A stretch of 64,000 nt of DNA from Sipunculus nudus (Eukaryota; Annelida; Sipuncula; Golfingiida; Sipunculidae). The notes below the pieces were generated by a model. The model did no database searches and was not told where the DNA came from. It worked only from the letters and a program-made list of their open reading frames with translations. Within the stretch, counting starts at the first letter, position 1. Every line of letters begins with the position of its first letter. The stretch covers positions 2,789,741-2,853,740 of the forward strand of contig CM049318.1 in assembly GCA_026874595.1 (NCBI GenBank), in the 5' to 3' direction. Below are positions 59,619 to 64,000 of this stretch, one piece after another. The position numbers and the translations under genes are program-made.

Positions 59619-60029
59619 CATGCACGTGATAGGTAGAGCTAATTTTTGTGCAACTAGAGAACGCTTCTTTAAGGTTTAGACACCTGTACATGTATGACTG
59701 CTGCATTTACCTGCACACTTCTACTAATGAGCTGAATGTGTTCAATAATCCCACGTCTATATAACAATATTAACAATGGAACTAATTGTGTGGACATTTC
59801 TGGAAAATCCAAAACAGTTTACTTACTTGTCCTTGTCTTGATGGAATACTACACAGATAACTGTGCGTAACTGGATAATTGGCAAGGTGGTGCCTCCTAG
59901 TCATTTTTGTTTAAAATGAAACTACTTTAATTTAAATTTCATAATATATATAATTCCATTGTTAGTTTATGGATAATAAAACTTTTCTTATGCAAACTAC
60001 AATGTTTTCTTTCCTTTTTGCAAATTAAT
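59619..60029. other. Single-copy spacer
   Basis: AT-rich interval between B and A elements with no supported feature. Confidence 0.4.
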
Positions 60030-61984
60030 AACTAGACATTTCTTGGCACCATAGGTGCCAGAGTATCCCCAGACATAGTAGGCCCCTCCCTTTTAGAATA
60101 GGCCCCCATTTTTAGCAGCATATACTGACACTAGGCAAGCAATTATTGTTTCTTCAGTTTATCAATCCACAATCATTTTGAAGATGTTGGTCCTGTGACC
60201 TTGATCTTTTTAAAGATGGGTCCTGTGACCTTGACCTTTGACCTCATGACCTCAAAATCAATTCGGGTCTTGCTTTGCCAATGGGACATATACAAGTCAA
60301 GTTTGAAATCTATACATCAATCAAAGCAGGAGATATCATCCAGAAACTAATTTTTGGACAGATGGCTCCTGTGACCTTAACCTTTGACCTTGTGACCTCA
60401 AAATTGATAGGGGTCTTCCACTTTTGGCAGGTGAACTATATGTGCAAGATGAAAGGTCTGAGATGAAATGTTTGGCTGAAAATGCATCAACAATCTTTTT
60501 AAAGATATGTCCTGTGACCTTGACCTTTGACCTCATGACCCCAAAATTAATTGGAGTCTTGCTTTTTCAATGGGACATATACAAGTCAAGTTTGAAATCT
60601 ATACATCAATAAAAGCAGGAATTACCATCCAGAAACTAATTTTTGGACATATGTGCAAGATGAAAGATCTGAGATGCAATGTTTGGCTGAAAATGCATCC
60701 ACATCTTTTTAAAAATGTGTCCTGTGACCTTGACCTTTGACCTAATGACCCCAAAATCAATTCAGGTCTTGCTTTTCCAATGGGACATATACAAGTCAAG
60801 TTTGAAATCCATACATCAATCAAAGCAGGAGATATCATCCAGAAACTAATTTTTGGACAGATGGCTCCTGTGACCTTCACCTTTGACCTTGTGACCTCAA
60901 AATTGATAGGGGCTTTCATCTATTGGCAGATGAACTATATGTGCAAGATGAAAGATCTGTAATGAAATGTTTGGCTGAAAATGCATCCATAATCTTTTTA
61001 AAGATGTGTCCTGTGACCTTGACCTTTGACCTCATGACCCCAAAATCAATTGGAGTCTTGCTTTTTCAATGGGACATATATAAGTCAAGTTTGAAATCAA
61101 TACATCAATAAAAGCAGGAATTATCATCCAGAAACTAATTTTTTTGACAGATAGCTCCTGTAGCCTTGACCTTTGATCTTGTGACCCCAAAATTGATATG
61201 GATCATCCACTATTGGCAAGTGAGCCATATATTCAAGATGGAAGACCTGGGATGAAAGTTTGGCTTAAAATGCATCCACAGTATCTTTTAAGATGCGAGT
61301 CCAGTGACCTTGACCTTTGACCTCATGACCCTAGAACCTATAGGGTTCTTTCTTTAGTGGTGGGCCATATATAAGTCACGTTTGAAATCCATATGGCTAT
61401 CAACACTGGAGATATCATAAGAGGTGTGTGATTTTCACCAAATATGGACACATTAAAGGTCAAGGCCACCTTTCATGGTAAAGGTCATGACCCAAATGTA
61501 AAGAGACCTCATCCCATAACCCATCTCTCTACATGTGCATAATATGAAAGAAATATGTCCATTAGTTTTTGACTTATAATGCTTACAGTACTGTCAAGTG
61601 GCAATTATGGGGGTATTAAAAGGCGTAAAAACAAGAAAAAGAATAATAGGTGGTGCCACCAGTTTCCGGTATATCACAAGGCTATCAAAGATCTTCGGTC
61701 ACCTTGATTTTTGGACCAGTCCATGCAAGCTTACTTAAGATATTTAAGAATTTGAGTTATTTTCAGCAAGAATGGACCTATTCGAGGTCAAGGTCAATCT
61801 CCTAGCACAGGTCATGACCCCATTTTAAATAGGCTTCATCCCCTTACCTATATCTATACAAATGTAAAGTTTGAAAAAGATCAGTGAAATATTTTTTAAG
61901 TTATCCCGCTCACAAGGTTTTTCTGCGGCAGCGGCAGTGGGACCGTCGTGAAACCATAGTATCCCGACTTTGTCTGGGGATAAA
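60030..61984 (+). mobile_element. Family A element, full length
   Basis: AACTAG (60030-60035), hairpin TGGCACC-ATA-GGTGCCA (60044-60060) and GTATCCCCAGACA (60063-60075) open the element. TGTCTGGGGATA (61971-61982) closes it, losing only the last C. It has more internal units than the 32.36-kb copy, with perfect DR1 cores at 60232, 60521, 60731, 61020 and 61311, mostly about 290 bp apart. The last 0.6 kb, with AGGTGGTGCCACCAG at 61,650 and the GGC-rich 'tgcggcagcggcagtggg' stretch, parallels 33.3-33.94 kb. Confidence 0.85.
60232..61323 (-). promoter_or_regulatory. Perfect DR1 nuclear-receptor-type elements in family A
   Basis: TGACCTTTGACCT occurs exactly at 60232, 60521, 60731, 61020 and 61311, and degenerate versions lie between (for example about 60371, 60881 and 61165). 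The conserved half-sites alternate with more diverged DNA. Receptor binding is inference from the known DR1 consensus AGGTCAAAGGTCA. Confidence 0.45.
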
Positions 61985-62045
61985 ATAATGGGAATGAACC
62001 AGAAGAGAAGCAAAACATTATATTAATAATGGAAACATGATTGTG

Positions 62046-62250
62046 AAAAAACAATATAGGAAAATATAGGGGATTAAGGCCTAAATGCTGGAAAATATAG
62101 GAGATTAAGGCCTCAATGCTGGGAAATATAGGAGATTATACCAAACAATTTTTTTCATAGGAAAATATAGATAAATGTAGAAAATACAGGAGTCAACAGA
62201 AACCCTAACATTCACGTTTTTATTATGAAGGCAACGTTTTTATTATGAAG
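62046..62250. repeat. Short tandem duplications
   Basis: Three imperfect units of about 36 bp with 'gaaaatataggagattaagg' (62,050-62,145) are followed by a 20-bp duplication 'acgtttttattatgaag' (62,214-62,250). Confidence 0.8.
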
Positions 62251-62342
62251 CCTATGCACTGCATATATTGGGTCTATTATGGTGAGTGTGGCAATGAGTG
62301 GGACAATATGTGAATGTGGAATTTGTCCTCACCAATTTGACT

Positions 62343-62424
62343 GATAAAGACAGAGGTACTTTTTTCATCTTTATCACTTGAGATAACAAGATAAGATCAT
62401 TGTCAGTCGTCACTGACAGCTGTC
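62343..62424. promoter_or_regulatory. GATA-site cluster with MEIS/E-box-like palindrome
   Basis: GATAA (62343), TTATC (62371), AGATAA (62381) and GATAAG (62390) lie within 55 bp of each other. TGACAGCTGTC (62414-62424), a palindrome combining TGACAG and CAGCTG, follows. The sequence is single copy. Function is speculative. Confidence 0.2.
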
Positions 62425-63373
62425 GCAGAGAGATGAAATCTCAGGAATCATGAAGATTCACCATCATCTCCAATGACAATAAACAAGACAAACTTAAAAT
62501 GTGAAGTGCCAATTGCACTCAATCAGTCAAATAAGGTACATTAAATATATCCATATGATGAACTAGAAGTGGAGCACATGATGACAACTGTAGGCAAAAG
62601 GCATTACTGTTAAATAATGTAATATTATCCCCTGGGATCTGTTTATTATGGAGCTTAATTTGATTTTATCTTACAAGCCAAATTTCACTTATATCATCGC
62701 CATGCTATTGTATTAGCACAATGGCGGGCACTGGTGTACCCACACTGCTCAGGGTAACCATATTCAATTATTTCCTCAACCTCACTGGCTTAAGTAATTC
62801 TTCTTACGATCAGGTCACCTAATTTCTCATGAGGTTGATGTGATTGATGTGGCAAGGGAAAACCCCAGGTCTTAACTAAGCCTGTACATGAGCATGATTT
62901 ATAACATTGTGTTATCCTAGAAATTAGATCAAAGAGATCCCAGAGCACTTGTTTTGCCAGATGTCATAAAAAAAATGATACGTTCCAGCTCAGCCTGTGA
63001 AGAAATGATCAGTTGTTGGAGAATACATCACACAGCTGGAGGGAAAGTCTAAATGAGTCTGGTATCCAGGGTAACCATCTGGATTCAGGACAAACGCTCT
63101 TTAGTTAAAAAAAACATACTTTGTTGAAGCCATGACTGCTGACTCTGATTAGTGCAAAAAGTTCCCACCAGATGGTAGGTCTATACAAGCTTACTGTGAT
63201 TCAAATTTGTCAAAAATGCACTATAGAAGGCATCACAGAATTAATTCCTGAGTTGCCATAAATTTCATTTTGGACGTAACATGTGAGCTCTTACTACAGG
63301 TACTTTATTTGGATTTTTTCTGTAAATATGAATGTGTATTTAATCATAGAATTCTCAGATACTTCAAATGCAA
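62425..63373. other. Single-copy stretch, nothing recognised
   Basis: No exon, RNA gene or element termini supported on either strand. Confidence 0.4.
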
Positions 63374-64000
63374 AACAAGGGACCCATGGGTCACAGCGCT
63401 CAGCTGTTATATATGATATAAAATATGATTTAGAAATGAGGCACTTGCTTGTTTTGTGTGGAAATAAATATAAGCTTTATTATGAGTTGTTGGTGTTTAG
63501 CCTATGTATGATTTTGATAGAATCTTTGGAGACAGGGAAGAGGATTGATTTCATTTGTTTTATTAACAAATGGAGTGCTATTGTCACACAGATTTTGACT
63601 TGGCCATATAACTTATAAGCAGAACATATAAGAGTTTAACTATTTATTAAAAATAATTACAAATTGTCCAAAATATAATTTTTATTAAAAATAATAAGAG
63701 AATCATATGATTTTTCAAAATAAAATACAAATGAAATGATTATTAAAATAATATCAAAGAATATATTCATGAAAGCATTCATGAATACATTTTGAAAGTA
63801 TTTGCACTGGTATTCATATACTTTAATTTTTACCTGAATTTCCATTCTTATGCAAGAAATTTTATAATGGAGTACATATTCATATTCGTATTCAAATACA
63901 TTTGCAAAGTATTCGCACCATGTCTGGTATTTATTCAGTTTTCACAAAACAATGATGTTGAGAATCCAGAATATACAAAGTTCACACATATAAATAATGA
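63374..64000 (+). mobile_element. Family B element, 5' part, runs off the window
   Basis: AACAAGGGACCCATGGGTC and GCGCTCAGCTG start the element. The following 0.6 kb matches the start of the 23.74 and 56.98 kb copies with more substitutions. Its 3' end lies beyond the window. Confidence 0.8.

Overview
This is non-coding, repeat-dominated eukaryotic DNA: AT-rich, with no ORF that looks like a complete gene and no recognisable rRNA or tRNA gene. tRNA-derived SINE heads, GT-AG style splice signals, long satellite and minisatellite arrays and many small transposon remnants point to an animal genome. The abundance of short elements with internal tandem modules and two isolated CpG-rich islands fits a lophotrochozoan, most likely a mollusc (perhaps a bivalve). 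The species assignment is inference only.

Roughly two thirds of the window is built from a few interspersed families, named here by their ends. Families A (subterminal GTATCCCCAGACA), C (GTATCCGCC) and R (AGGGCCCCGC) start with AACTAG; family B (GCTCAGCTG) starts with AACAAG. Each then has a short 5' hairpin, a 9-13 bp subterminal sequence, a body often made of repeated modules, and a 3' hairpin whose outer arm is the exact inverse of the 5' subterminal sequence, followed by AA. This matches the architecture described for non-autonomous Helentron-type (HINE) elements. No Rep/helicase ORF is present, so the class is inferred. Modules D, E and F are further mid-repetitive blocks found inside or beside these elements. 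Most share the palindrome AGGTGGCGCCACCT or a one-base variant.

Layout: 0.2-3.8 kb A fragment, B element, C/E fragments and a palindrome array of GTCTAGAC sites; 4.8-5.0 kb SINE; 6.2-9.8 kb F, an H-related element, C on the minus strand, E; 10.4-12.3 kb CpG-rich single-copy block with a possible promoter or first exon; 13.65-13.88 kb candidate 3' coding exon; 14.3-15.9 kb R; 16.1-17.2 kb short B and a SINE-derived 38-bp array; 17.5-20.0 kb C/D chimera; 20-23.7 kb mostly featureless with an LTR-like piece; 23.7-30.2 kb two B elements, one carrying a nested C; 30.2-31.25 kb pogo-like remnant; 31.3-35 kb F, E, A and a perfect 164-bp inverted repeat; 35.8-38 kb D array inserted in a foldback; 38-40.8 kb mostly single copy; 40.8-44.7 kb a TIR element with minisatellites between 59-bp satellite arrays; 44.9-48.7 kb composite bounded by inward-facing C ends, a foldback and a third 59-bp array; 49-52.2 kb mostly single copy with a MITE and a second CpG-rich block; 52.2-59.6 kb B elements around a 1.5-kb single-copy stretch; 60-62 kb A; 62-63.4 kb single copy; 63.4-64 kb start of another B.

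Host-gene evidence is thin. The CpG-rich blocks and a few short open stretches behind splice-acceptor-like sequence are the only places where coding or regulatory function is plausible. These are given with low confidence.
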